39,971 nucleotides of DNA from Frankia sp. QA3. GTDB lineage: Bacteria; Actinomycetota; Actinomycetes; Frankiales; Frankiaceae. The DNA is taken from the NCBI RefSeq assembly GCF_000262465.1, contig NZ_CM001489.1, positions 5,585,167 through 5,625,137 of the forward strand. Reading direction: 5' to 3'. Position 1 is the first letter of the stretch; every line of letters starts with the position of its first letter. Under the pieces are notes generated by a model. That model did no database searches, was not told where the DNA came from, and saw only the letters and a program-made list of their open reading frames with translations. Made by a program: the position numbers and the translations under genes. This document shows, in pieces, positions 1 to 9,029 of this stretch.

Positions 1-1407
1 GAGAAGCCAGGCTCGTCCGCCGGGCGTGCCCGGACCCCGGCGCTTCCGGCGGCGCCTGGCGCGAAGCCGGCACCGTCGCCGCGGACCCCGCGTCCGCCCC
101 AGCCCCCCCGCAAGGCCGTACCGGCACCGGCTCAAGACCGGCCGGGTGCGGCGCACCGGTCGGCATCCGACGGTCGGCTCAGGCCGTGGCAGGAACCGCG
201 GGGCGGCGCGCGCGGACTGCAGCCATGGGAGGAGATCCCGGTCCGGCTCTCGGTGCGCGACCGGGCCCGCATCCCGTTGCCGGGCTCCTGGCGGGTCACC
301 GTGACCTCGCTGTTCCCGTACTCGGGGACGACGACGCTCGCTGGCGTGATCGGCCTGACCCTGACCGGGGTGCGCGCGCATCCGGTGCTCGCCGTCGACC
401 TGTGGCCCGGGGAGTTCCCGACCGAGGGAACGTCGCCGGCCTCGGGCGGCGACGAGGAGGAGCCCCGCGGCGACCCGCTGACCAGCCGGGTCGGCTCCGC
501 CGGGACGACCACCGTCGCGGACGTCGTCCGGCACCAGGCCGGCGATGGAACCGCCGCGGAGCTAAGCCTGATGATCAGCGGCAGGCGCTCCGGGGGCACG
601 CGGGACCTCGACGTGCTACCGATCCGGCCAGATGCCGGCCAGGTCGCAGACGGCTCGCACCCCGCCGGCGACGGCCCTGCGGGCCAGGACGCGCCCGCCG
701 CCCCGTCCGGTGCCCAGCCGGTCACACCGGCCGGGCTGCGGTCGGCTTTGGGTCTGCTCGCCCACTCCTACCCGCTGGTGCTGGTCGACGCGCCGACTGG
801 GGCTCCGTTGACCGAGACCGCGGTCGAGGCCGCGGATCTCGTCGTCCTGATCACGCTCGCCACCGCCGCCGATCTGGAGGCGACTCTCATGCGGCTGCGG
901 GCGTTCCGCGAGGCGCCGGGCCGGCGGCCGGCACGCGACGGGGGGCCGCCGATCGTCGCGGCGATCGTCGCGCCGCGGCGCGGTCGGCCGTCGCCCCGCA
1001 CCCGAGCGGCCGCGGCACGGCTCGGTCGGCAGGTGGACTCCCTCGTGCGCATCCCCTACGACGCCCGACTGGACCCGAGCCGGCACACGCCGGTTCGCAT
1101 CCCACGGCTACGCCGACGTACTCGCCGCGCCTACATGCGGCTGGCTGCGGCCACCGTGGAAAACCTGTTCACGTTGGCAAAGGCCGAGGTGGCGGCCCCT
1201 ACAGCGGCCGGCGAGCGGCCAGCCGGGACCTCACGCGACGCCGTCAGACCAGTCACTCCACGTACCCAGACTGGCGCGACCAGCGGCGGCGCGAGCACTA
1301 CCGGGGATCACCCCACGCCGCCAGGCGTATCATTCGGCGACCTACGGTCACCAACGGCACCCTCAAGGATCGCCGGACCGGATCGTCCGGGCGGACCCCG
1401 CCCGTGA
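1..1407 (+). CDS. ParA/MinD-like P-loop-fold protein of a secretion/conjugation cluster (5' end outside window)
   Basis: The frame is open from the first base of the window, so the true start lies to the left; an internal start at 253 is possible but would cut into conserved-looking sequence. The first ~70 visible residues are Pro/Ala/Arg-rich. A MinD/ParA-like fold follows: a beta strand leading into FPYSGTTTLAGVIG, then LAVDLWP, a central VLVDAPTG strand and LVVLITLATAADLEATL. The P-loop is degenerate: the usual GGxGKTT lysine is replaced (SGTTT), so ATP hydrolysis is doubtful. The C-terminal ~80 residues are low complexity. The next gene starts 13 bp downstream, and the following genes are membrane and ATPase components of a type IV-like apparatus, so a positioning or accessory role there is likely. 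The fold is a fairly safe call; the function is inferred. Confidence 0.75.
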   Translation, partial: EKPGSSAGRARTPALPAAPGAKPAPSPRTPRPPQPPRKAVPAPAQDRPGAAHRSASDGRLRPWQEPRGGARGLQPWEEIPVRLSVRDRARIPLPGSWRVTVTSLFPYSGTTTLAGVIGLTLTGVRAHPVLAVDLWPGEFPTEGTSPASGGDEEEPRGDPLTSRVGSAGTTTVADVVRHQAGDGTAAELSLMISGRRSGGTRDLDVLPIRPDAGQVADGSHPAGDGPAGQDAPAAPSGAQPVTPAGLRSALGLLAHSYPLVLVDAPTGAPLTETAVEAADLVVLITLATAADLEATLMRLRAFREAPGRRPARDGGPPIVAAIVAPRRGRPSPRTRAAAARLGRQVDSLVRIPYDARLDPSRHTPVRIPRLRRRTRRAYMRLAAATVENLFTLAKAEVAAPTAAGERPAGTSRDAVRPVTPRTQTGATSGGASTTGDHPTPPGVSFGDLRSPTAPSRIAGPDRPGGPRP

Positions 1408-1420
1408 GAAAGGAACCGCG

Positions 1421-1837
1421 ATGATCCTGGACGCCGCCTCCGCCAAGGCGACCGTGATCCTGGCCGACGTGAAGGTGGACCCGGACGAAACCAAAGCGCC
1501 CGGCATCAACGCGCTGAAAGACCTGGTCAACGGCCTGGCCGCCTATGCGGTGGTCGCCGCCGTCGCCGCCGTGCTACTCGGCGGGATCGCCTGGGCACTC
1601 GGCGAGCGGATGGGACTCGAGCGAGCTTCGACCGTCGGAAAGAGCGGCGTCATCGCCGGCTTCGGGCTGGCATTCCTCGTCGGCGCCGCCGCGGCCTTCA
1701 TCAACTTCTTCCTGGCCACGGGCGCAACGGCCACCGCCCCCGCGCCCAACCCGGGTGGGCAGCGCCCACCCGCCGTCGAAGTCACCGTCGCCGTTGACCC
1801 CGGCGTGGTCCATGACCCATCGTCAACGCTCTTCTGA
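1421..1837 (+). CDS. small two-TM membrane protein (pilin/VirB2-like by context)
   Basis: The product has 138 residues. The start ATG is preceded by a good ribosome-binding site (GAAAGGAAC) six bases upstream. The N-terminal 35 residues are hydrophilic. Two hydrophobic segments follow, about residues 39-63 (AAYAVVAAVAAVLLGGIAWAL) and 76-100 (GVIAGFGLAFLVGAAAAFINF), separated by a short polar loop, and then a Pro/Val-rich tail. Small two-helix proteins at this position in actinobacterial conjugation clusters resemble VirB2-type pilins or DUF6112-like proteins. That identification rests on topology and neighbours, not on a diagnostic motif. Confidence 0.7.
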   Translation: MILDAASAKATVILADVKVDPDETKAPGINALKDLVNGLAAYAVVAAVAAVLLGGIAWALGERMGLERASTVGKSGVIAGFGLAFLVGAAAAFINFFLATGATATAPAPNPGGQRPPAVEVTVAVDPGVVHDPSSTLF

Positions 1838-1906
1838 CCGGTTCCCCGGGTGCCAGCGGGCGGACATTGCGATGATGGCCGTGCCGTCTTGTGAGGGGAG
1901 TGGGCG

Positions 1907-2707
1907 TTGCCGGTCCTGATGGAGAGTGTGGCCAGACGCCTGATCATCATCATCGTCGCCACCGGCACGGTGAGTGTGATCGGCGGATTGGTGATCGGAC
2001 GCTATGTCATCCCGGACAAGGGCGCGCGTCCAGACACCGCCTCAGTCGCGCCAGCGCCCGCTCCTAGTACAGCTCCGACCTCTAGCCCGGCGAGTTCACC
2101 CACGCCCGCCCTGGTCCCGAAACCGGATTCCACCGAGGGAAAACCAGTGGACGCCGCAGGCGGCAGTCAGGTCCCCGGTCTACCCACCCGTATCAATGAG
2201 TTTGGCATCCCAGTTGGCTACCCTCGTACCGAAGCCGGTGCAGTGAGCGCCTGCGCAAACTACGACGCCATCACTGGGACACTACGAAATCGCGAGCCAT
2301 CCCGCATAAGAAAGATGTACGAGTCGATTGCGTTGCCCGAATCCTCTAAACGGATCGCCGATTTGATTATCCAAAATGATAAGGACAGCGCTAAAGCATA
2401 CGGCGTTCCCTCGATTCAAACTCCTAACTTCAGTCTAATTGGACGGGGCGTAGGATACGCGGTCCGCTCTTACAATGAGAACGAAGCGAATGTGACCATC
2501 TGGGGCACTATCGCATTCGGCATCTATGGGAATTCGGATCCCAATCTTGCCCCTAGACAGGGGTGGGGGACGGACTTCTGTCAAATAGTATGGAACGGGG
2601 AGGACTGGAAGCTTAAAGACGCAGGCGACGGCCCCGCAGAGCCGGATATCACCGAACGCGCAGCCGAAGGTTTCAAGGAATTTCGATTGGTCGGAGCTGG
2701 CACGTGA
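1907..2707 (+). CDS. membrane-anchored extracytoplasmic protein of the secretion cluster
   Basis: The product has 266 residues. A TTG start is chosen because GAGGGGAG lies at proper spacing; the next ATG (1919) is 12 bp further. One N-terminal transmembrane helix (residues ~11-32, LIIIIVATGTVSVIGGLVIG) is followed by a Ser/Pro/Ala-rich linker and a C-terminal globular domain ending in GWGTDFCQIVWNGEDWKL. The anchor, linker and small alpha/beta domain recall VirB8/NTF2-like components, but no signature proves it. From about 2230 the DNA is clearly richer in A/T than the flanks (for example around 2340-2400). The stop overlaps the next start (GTGA at 2704-2707), indicating translational coupling. 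Confidence 0.75.
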   Translation: MPVLMESVARRLIIIIVATGTVSVIGGLVIGRYVIPDKGARPDTASVAPAPAPSTAPTSSPASSPTPALVPKPDSTEGKPVDAAGGSQVPGLPTRINEFGIPVGYPRTEAGAVSACANYDAITGTLRNREPSRIRKMYESIALPESSKRIADLIIQNDKDSAKAYGVPSIQTPNFSLIGRGVGYAVRSYNENEANVTIWGTIAFGIYGNSDPNLAPRQGWGTDFCQIVWNGEDWKLKDAGDGPAEPDITERAAEGFKEFRLVGAGT

Positions 2708-4089
2708 CCGAAGGTAGCGAAGTTCTTGCCGCATCCTTTATTCCTCTAAATCCCCTCAATGGAATCAAGCACGCGATTTCGGGGAGTGTGGATGCCTACT
2801 TCGATTCGATGGGGACGGCGTTCTGCGGAATGGCCGCGGACCTGTCGAGTTCCGTGTTCAGTTTCGCGGCGCAGAAGACGACCATCGACCTGAAAGCCGA
2901 CTACGTCGTCGAGAACTACAACATCGCGTTCGGGATCGCGGTGTTGATCGTTACCGGCCTCTTCCTCTGTGCCTGCATCATGGGCGCGGTGCGGGGGGAC
3001 CCCCACATCTTCGTTCGGGCGCTCGCGGCGACCGGCACCTCGATCCTGGGCTCGTTCATCGCACTCGCCCTGCTCCAGATGATTCTGACCGCGTCGGACG
3101 GCATCGCCGACGCCTTCGGTAACGGGAAACCGCTGGGGTCCGAGCTCGTGGCCCAGCTACGCGCGCTACCGGAACAGGGCAACTTCGCGCTCGACCTCGT
3201 GCTGTCGCTGCTCGTCGCGATGTTCTCGTTCGCACTGTTCGTGGTGCTCTACATCCGCAAGGTCGCGATCATCGTGATGGCGGTCTTCATCCCGCTCTAC
3301 CTCGCCGGGCAGCCGACGATGTCGACGAGCGCATGGATCAAGCGCGCCACCGAGATCCTCCTGGCCCTGATCTTCGCGAAGCCAGTCATCTACGCGATTT
3401 TCACGCTCGGTGCCGGGATGGCGAGCGACTCGACCGGTTCCACGGTCGATCAGACCCTGACGATCCTCAGCGGGACCGTGGTCATGATTGCTGCGGTGTT
3501 CGCCCCGTTCGTCCTCATGCACCTGATGGGATTTGCCGACGTCCATCTGATGCGGGCCGTCGGCTCGGCGGGCCGGCGCAGCGCCGCGTCCTTCGGGCAG
3601 GGCGCGGGCGCACTGCTGGGATCGACGTCCCGCGAGACCTTTCGCGGAATCGGTGCCCGGCTCCAGACGCGTAATCGCGGCGTGCTCGGTGACGCCGGCG
3701 GCATCGGTGTCGAGCCGGGACTCGCTCGGCCGGCTGCGCTACGGACCGGGCGCGGCGGCATCGGCGCACCCGTGGGCACGACTTCCCGGGCCGGTGCCGC
3801 GACCGCGTCGGTGCGGGGCTCCGGCGGCGGGCGACCTCGGACCGGCGGATCCGGCGCAGGCGGCGCCACGCGGCAGCCGGCCCGGACCGGCGGCCCCACC
3901 CGGGCGACCGTCTCGGTCGGCGCCAGCGCCCGGCCGAACGGTGCGACCCGGACCGCCACCCGCGTCGCACCGGCCAGGAACGGCGCGGCCACGCGGACGA
4001 GCCAGGTCCGGCCGCCGGTCGCCCCTGCGGCCCGTCCGGCCACGGTGGCGGCGCCGAAGCTGCCCCCGTCCCGCACCGGAGGTCAGTGA
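2704..4089 (+). CDS. VirB6/TrbL-like polytopic membrane protein
   Basis: The product has 461 residues and starts with GTG overlapping the previous stop. The first ~300 residues hold about six hydrophobic segments, e.g. IAFGIAVLIVTGLFLCACIM, ILGSFIALALLQMIL, LVLSLLVAMFSFALFVVLYI, KVAIIVMAVFIPLYLAG, ILLALIFAKPVIYAIF and VVMIAAVFAPFVLMHLMGF. This matches the inner-membrane channel protein (VirB6/TrbL, SCO6881-like) of actinobacterial type IV-like systems. The last ~160 residues are an Arg/Gly/Ala/Thr-rich, probably disordered cytoplasmic tail. The first ~120 bp share the A/T-rich character of the preceding gene end, and GC rises sharply afterwards. Confidence 0.8.
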   Translation: MTEGSEVLAASFIPLNPLNGIKHAISGSVDAYFDSMGTAFCGMAADLSSSVFSFAAQKTTIDLKADYVVENYNIAFGIAVLIVTGLFLCACIMGAVRGDPHIFVRALAATGTSILGSFIALALLQMILTASDGIADAFGNGKPLGSELVAQLRALPEQGNFALDLVLSLLVAMFSFALFVVLYIRKVAIIVMAVFIPLYLAGQPTMSTSAWIKRATEILLALIFAKPVIYAIFTLGAGMASDSTGSTVDQTLTILSGTVVMIAAVFAPFVLMHLMGFADVHLMRAVGSAGRRSAASFGQGAGALLGSTSRETFRGIGARLQTRNRGVLGDAGGIGVEPGLARPAALRTGRGGIGAPVGTTSRAGAATASVRGSGGGRPRTGGSGAGGATRQPARTGGPTRATVSVGASARPNGATRTATRVAPARNGAATRTSQVRPPVAPAARPATVAAPKLPPSRTGGQ

Positions 4090-4145
4090 GCACCGCCATG
4101 CGAACAGGCAGCACCGCGCAGATGATCAACGGGCGAGTGAGGTAG
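4086..4145 (+). CDS. possible 19-codon coupling mini-ORF
   Basis: A GTG overlaps the stop of the VirB6-like gene (GTGA) and opens a 19-codon frame ending three bases before the ATG of the SCO6880-type gene. It contains GGGCGAGTGAGGTAG, which is also the ribosome-binding region of the next gene. It could keep ribosomes on the message between the two membrane-protein genes, or it could be chance. No family is recognised. Confidence 0.25.
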   Translation: MSTAMRTGSTAQMINGRVR

Positions 4146-4148
4146 TAG

Positions 4149-5651
4149 ATGGTCGCGGAACGCAGCTACCGGTTCGGGCCGCTCGAACGCGGCGGCGTCA
4201 TGCTCGGCATGCGCTGGCCGCAGCTCGCCCTGATGATCGGCGTGATGCTCTGCGTCCTCGGCGCCCTCCGGTCACCGTTGGTAGCCATTCCGATCTGGGT
4301 GCTGCTCGCGGTGGCCCTGCTGTTCGTCGCCTTCGTCCGGGTGGAGGATCGTAACCTCGACCAGTGGGTGCCGATCCTTTTCGGCTTCACGATGCAGAAG
4401 GTGACGGGCGAGACGGTGTTCCGTGGCGCGTTCTTCCGGCTCGGCGCCGGGGAGGACCAGCTCAGCCGCACGGTCCTTCCCGGGCCGCTGTCCTCCCTGG
4501 TGATGCTGTCCGTCCCGGTTGGCGGCGGCCGGTACGTAGCGGTGGTCAAGGACTCGAAGAAACAGACCTACACCGCCGTCCTGCAGGTGCAGGGCAGCCA
4601 GTTCGCCCTGCTGGAGTCCGGTGACCAGCAGGCCCGGGTGGACGCCTGGGGCGAGTTGCTGGCCGGGCTGACCGGCGGCGGCGGCAAGCTGTCCCGGATC
4701 CAGTGGCTGGAGCGCACCCTGCCCGACTCCGGGGACCAGCTCCAGCGCCACTGGCGGGTCCGCGGCCACCACGACGACTCCTGGGCGGCGGACGCCTACC
4801 AGCAGGTGATCGACGCCGCCGGTCCCGTCGCCCAGCGGCACGAGACCTACCTGTCGTTCCAGCTGCGCGCCAAGGACGCCCGCCGGGCGATCCAGCGGGC
4901 GGGCGGCGGCGACCAGGCGGCCTGCGCGGTCCTGCTCGGCGAGCTGCGCACGATGGAGGCGGCGCTCGCCCGGGCGTCGATCAACACGGTCGGCTGGCTG
5001 CCCCCGCGGGCGCTGGCCGCGGTGATCCGCACGACCTACGATCCGTACTCGATCGAGATGATCGACGCTCGCGGCGGCGCGAGCACCGACCTCGCCGGCG
5101 GGTTGAAGGGCCTGGCGTCCGGGATCGACCCGGCCGTCGCCGGCCCGGTGCGGACCGTCACCGCCTGGGATCATTACCGCACGGACTCGGGCTTCCACAC
5201 CACGTACTGGATCAACGGCTGGCCCCGAGTGCCCTCGCCCGCCGCCTTCCTCGCCCCGCTACTGATGGAGACGACCTGTCGGCGCACGGTGTCGCTTGTC
5301 GTGGAGCCGCTGCCCGGTCGTAAGGCGGAGAAGGCGGTGAACCGGCGGCGGATGGCGCACCTCGGCGAACAGCAGATGCGGGACAAGGTCGGCAAGGTCA
5401 CCACGCAGCGGGACGTGGCGGAGGCCGACGAGGTGGAGCGACGCGAGCAGGAACTGATCGCCGGTTTCGGGGCGTTCCGCTTCCACGGGTTCGTCACGGT
5501 CTCCGCCGACGATCTGGACGGGCTCGCCGACGCCTGCGGCGAGGCCGAGACGCTGGCGTCGCGCAGCCGGCTGGAGATGGTGCGCCTCGTCGGAGAACAG
5601 GACCAGGGCTTCAGCGTCGGGGCCCTACCGTTGGCGGTGGGAGTCTCATGA
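4149..5651 (+). CDS. SCO6880-family (PrgI/VirB3-like N-terminus) membrane protein
   Basis: The product has 500 residues, with GAGGTAGTAG directly before the ATG. Residues ~1-60 start YRFGPLERGGVMLGMRWPQL and then carry two close transmembrane helices (LALMIGVMLCVLGAL, LVAIPIWVLLAVALLFVAFV), as in PrgI/VirB3-type subunits. A long soluble part follows. It has the arrangement of the SCO6880 family, which is consistently encoded next to a VirB4-type ATPase in actinobacteria and may be the split N-terminal half of VirB4. Its last four bases overlap the start of the ATPase gene (ATGA), consistent with stoichiometric co-translation. The family assignment is from recall of architecture and synteny. 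Confidence 0.8.
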   Translation: MVAERSYRFGPLERGGVMLGMRWPQLALMIGVMLCVLGALRSPLVAIPIWVLLAVALLFVAFVRVEDRNLDQWVPILFGFTMQKVTGETVFRGAFFRLGAGEDQLSRTVLPGPLSSLVMLSVPVGGGRYVAVVKDSKKQTYTAVLQVQGSQFALLESGDQQARVDAWGELLAGLTGGGGKLSRIQWLERTLPDSGDQLQRHWRVRGHHDDSWAADAYQQVIDAAGPVAQRHETYLSFQLRAKDARRAIQRAGGGDQAACAVLLGELRTMEAALARASINTVGWLPPRALAAVIRTTYDPYSIEMIDARGGASTDLAGGLKGLASGIDPAVAGPVRTVTAWDHYRTDSGFHTTYWINGWPRVPSPAAFLAPLLMETTCRRTVSLVVEPLPGRKAEKAVNRRRMAHLGEQQMRDKVGKVTTQRDVAEADEVERREQELIAGFGAFRFHGFVTVSADDLDGLADACGEAETLASRSRLEMVRLVGEQDQGFSVGALPLAVGVS

Positions 5652-7888
5652 GTCCGGGGCACGGCAACCACAGCAACAACGGCGCCAGCTCCGACAACGG
5701 CAGCGGGCCCGACGGCGGCCACGGCGTCGGGCCCGGCTACGTCGTCCCGCGCGGATTCGGCAACGGCGACGGTCAGGTCGTCGGCGGTGACGGAATCGGC
5801 GCGCTCAACGGCAACAGCGCGCTCAACGGCAACGGCGCGCTCCATGGCAACGGCGCGCTCCATGGCAACGGCGCGCTCCATAGCAACGGCGTGCACCCCG
5901 ATGCGGCGGACGCGGGCGGCCACCAAGGCGGCTTCGTGCCCATCCCGGGCGCGTACCCGACCGGCGACCTCGCCTCCGCGGCGGCCGGCCGCGCCGGTGC
6001 CGCCCCCTACGCCGGCTACGAGGCGAACGGGTACGGCGACGCCGACGGGACGGACGGGTACGACGAAGCCGGGTACGACGACGAGACCGGTTTCGAGGAT
6101 GCCGCCTACGACGACCTGGACCCGCCCGGCTACCACGAGGCCGGCTACGACCCGGACGGCTACCAGGCCGCGGCGTACGAGGCCGCCGACCACGACCCGG
6201 GCCGCGACGCCGAGGGCTACGTCGACCTGGGCGGCGGTCCGCGGCGGCGCCGGTCGAATCCGCCAGCCGACCCGTCGCCCCGCCGCAGCCGCCGGGCGGA
6301 ACGGGCCGCCGCCGCGGCGGAGAAGGCCGCGATGCGCCGCGCCCAGGCGGCGTTGCGCCGCGGGGCGCAGGCGCCGAAACTGCTCGGCCCGTTCGCCGGG
6401 CGCGCCTATCACAAGCTGCGGCTGCCCGCGCACATGGAGACGACGGCACAGATCGCCGGCATCTACCCGTTCGTGGTCGACTCCGGGCTGGCCGCGCCCG
6501 GGATGTACATCGGCCGGCACGTCTGGTCGGGAAACTCGTTCGACTTCGACGTCTTCGAGCTGTACCGCCAGCAGGTCATCGAGAACCCGAACTTCGCCGT
6601 GTTCGGCGCGGTCGGCTCCCGCAAGTCGGCGCTGCTCAAGACGCTGATCTCCCGCGGCGCGGCGTTCGGCTACCAGGCGGCGGTGCCCTGTGACCCCAAG
6701 GGGGAATACACCCGGCTGGCTCGCCGGCTCGGCTGCGAGCCCACCTACATCGGTCCGGGCATGTCGACCCGGCTCAACCCGCTGGACGCTCCGCCGCGCC
6801 CGAGGGGCATCGCCGACGCGGACTGGGCGCGGGAAGTCAAGCGGGCCAGGTCGTCGCTGCTGTCGTCGCTGATCGAGACGGCGAAGGGCGTGCCGCTGAC
6901 CCCGGCCGAACACACCGCCGTGGACCTCGCCCTCGACGTCGTCACCCGGCAGATCAGCGGGACGTCGCCGGAACGCTGGGCGACCCCGCTGCTCCCGCAC
7001 GTCCTGGAGGCGATGACCGATCCCGCCGAGGAGGACTGCGTCAACCTTCCGATGACGGCCACCGAGCTGCGCGACGCCTCCCGAGACGCCACCCTGACGC
7101 TGCGCCGGCTCACCCACGGCGCGCTCGGCGGGCTGTTCGACGGGCCGACGACCTCCCCGCTGGACTTCGACCGGCCGATCGCCGTGCTCAACCTGGAGCG
7201 GGTCCAGGGCAGCGATGAGATGATCGCGCTGATCATGACCTGTGCGCAGGCGTGGATGGAAGCGGCCCTGATGCGCCAGGACGGCGTGCAGCGCTACGTC
7301 GTCTACGACGAGTGCTGGCGGCTGATGCGCTTCGCCGGGCTCGTCCGCCGGCTCTCGGCGCAGCAGAAGCTCGCCCGCCAGTGGGGATGTGCCAACGCGA
7401 TCGTCGCCCATCGCATCTCCGACCTGCTGTCCGCCTCCCCGGACTCGGTGGAGATCGCCAAGGGGCTGCTCGCCGAGACCGCGATCCGCATCCTGTACAA
7501 GCAGGCGTCCGACCAGATCGCCGACACCCAGGAGGCGCTCGGGCTCACTGACGTCGCCGCCGACCTGCTGCCGCGGCTCGATCCGGGCTTCGCTTTGTGG
7601 CTCATCGGCGCCCGTGCCTTCTACGTCGAGCACGTGGTCGGTGACCTGGAGATCCCGGTGGTGCTGAACGGGTCGAAGATGCACGGCGAGGTCGACGACA
7701 CCAACCTGACCCCGGACGACCTCGACCCGGCGGAGCTGGACCCGCCGGATCTCGGTCCGGGTCCGCTGCGCCGTGGCGTCCCCGAAGGCGCCGCCGACGA
7801 CGCGGAATTCGACGGCGGCGCCTTCGGCGAGGAGCCGTTCACCGGAGGCTATGGCTACCCTTCGGTCGAGCCCAGCTCCACCGGCTGA
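5648..7888 (+). CDS. VirB4/TraC-type conjugation/secretion ATPase
   Basis: The product has 746 residues. Residues ~1-200 are low complexity: Asn/Gly/His repeats (ALNGNGALHGNGALHGNG) and then Tyr/Asp/Gly-rich sequence, probably disordered. The ATPase domain begins near residue 240. Walker A is at ~317 (FGAVGSRKSALLK), with Arg where GxGKS has Gly. Walker B is at ~550 (YVVYDECWRLM). Next come an Arg-rich sensor region (QWGCANAIVAHRISDL) and the C-terminal motif FALWLIGARAFYVEHVV. This is the energising ATPase of type IV secretion/conjugation systems, acting at the inner face of the membrane. It overlaps the convergent SCO6745-family gene by 34 bp. No relaxase or coupling protein is visible in this window, so the cargo is unknown. 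Confidence 0.85.
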   Translation: MSPGHGNHSNNGASSDNGSGPDGGHGVGPGYVVPRGFGNGDGQVVGGDGIGALNGNSALNGNGALHGNGALHGNGALHSNGVHPDAADAGGHQGGFVPIPGAYPTGDLASAAAGRAGAAPYAGYEANGYGDADGTDGYDEAGYDDETGFEDAAYDDLDPPGYHEAGYDPDGYQAAAYEAADHDPGRDAEGYVDLGGGPRRRRSNPPADPSPRRSRRAERAAAAAEKAAMRRAQAALRRGAQAPKLLGPFAGRAYHKLRLPAHMETTAQIAGIYPFVVDSGLAAPGMYIGRHVWSGNSFDFDVFELYRQQVIENPNFAVFGAVGSRKSALLKTLISRGAAFGYQAAVPCDPKGEYTRLARRLGCEPTYIGPGMSTRLNPLDAPPRPRGIADADWAREVKRARSSLLSSLIETAKGVPLTPAEHTAVDLALDVVTRQISGTSPERWATPLLPHVLEAMTDPAEEDCVNLPMTATELRDASRDATLTLRRLTHGALGGLFDGPTTSPLDFDRPIAVLNLERVQGSDEMIALIMTCAQAWMEAALMRQDGVQRYVVYDECWRLMRFAGLVRRLSAQQKLARQWGCANAIVAHRISDLLSASPDSVEIAKGLLAETAIRILYKQASDQIADTQEALGLTDVAADLLPRLDPGFALWLIGARAFYVEHVVGDLEIPVVLNGSKMHGEVDDTNLTPDDLDPAELDPPDLGPGPLRRGVPEGAADDAEFDGGAFGEEPFTGGYGYPSVEPSSTG

Positions 7889-8791
7889 CGCAGGTCCGCC
7901 ACCGCCCGCTCCGAGGACGGCGGCCAGTCCAGCCCGATGGGGTTGGGCCAGGTGAACCCGCCACCCAACGCCACCCGCTCGGCGAGCCCGTACAGCGTCG
8001 CGTACAGGTCACCGCGCTCCGCCACGGTCAGTGCCAGGTAGGGGGCCGCAGCCAGCTGATCGGTGGCGTCCTCGATCGCGTCCCGGGCCTGGGCGCCGCG
8101 CTCGGTCAACTCGCCGTCGGCGGTGAGCCAGCCGCGCGACGAAAGGTCACGGACCGCGTCCGCCCACTCCTGCTCGTTCCAGCCGCGCGAAATCCGCAGC
8201 TGCTCACCGGGGCTGCGCCCGGTGGCCGCGGCGAGGACCAGCGCCTCGCAGGGGCCGACCTCGGCGTGCACCAGGGCGGCGATGTGCCCGTCGCCGCGGT
8301 GTTCCCGCAGCGTCGTCAGCGCCTGCCAGAGCGCCAGGTGCGGCTCGGCGGGAAGGGGCAGGGCGGCGTTGGCGGCGGCGAGCGGCCGCCCGGCCGGCGA
8401 GCACCGCGGCGCGGCGCACCGCCACGCCGGTCGTGTCCAGCCCCCACAGCTCGCGCAGCACGACGTCGATCGCCGCGAGGCGGGCGTCGAGCAGCCGGGC
8501 CGGTGAGGAGTAGGCCCAGACATCCGGCACGGAGCGGGCGATCCGGCGCGGCGCGAAGTTGTAGAAGGCCGAGGTGATCGTCGCCGCCGACGCCGCGCCG
8601 AGCGGGGCGGCCCGCATGCCGATGTACCCCATCCAGAAGCCGTGGGAGCCGGCCTCCTCCCCGAAGCGGCGGACCGCGGGGTGGAAGTAGATGACCGCGT
8701 GAATCGGCTCCCCCACCTCCCAGATCCGGCGGGCGTCATAGGCGCCAGCCGCGCCGAGACCGCTCGCATCCGTCTGTCTACCGTCGCCCAT
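7855..8791 (-). pseudogene. SCO6745-family protein, frameshifted
   Basis: The start ATG (8791) has a strong GGAGG seven bases upstream. The first ~135 codons read in one frame (RRIWEVGEPIHAVIYFHP, GFWMGYIGMRAAPLG, ITSAFYNFAPRRIARSVPD), typical of the SCO6745 family. Near 8380-8400 the conserved sequence moves to another frame (LAAANAALPLPAEPHLALWQ ... GYAERVALGGGF-like end) and runs to a TAG at 7855. One surplus base in a G/C run (GGG in CCGGGCGG) would explain this. Upstream frame 1 continues as Arg-rich nonsense to 8204. Either the gene is broken or the base call is wrong; the rest is intact, which favours a recent mutation or sequencing error. Intact members are ~290-aa proteins of unknown function. 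Confidence 0.75.
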
Positions 8792-9029
8792 GCAGTTCCT
8801 CCCGAGCGTGAGTCGGTTCCAGACTCCCCCCGCACGGGGGCCGTATGCCAGGAAAAGACGTCATGACCGGCCGTCGGCCGGGGCCCGCGCCCCGGCCGAC
8901 GGTCCGCTTCCAGCGGGAACGCGCCGGAAACGCGACGGAAATGACGGTGCCCCAGTGCCCACCCTGGTGCCGGCGGCCCGCCCGCAGCCGCCCGCGGCGA
9001 CGGCGGGGCGTGCGGCCGGCGACCGATAC

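Noticed and set aside
5174..7684. 836-codon minus-strand ORF opposite the SCO6880/VirB4-type genes
   Set aside because: Shadow of two well-supported plus-strand genes; Arg/Val/Gly-rich without motifs.
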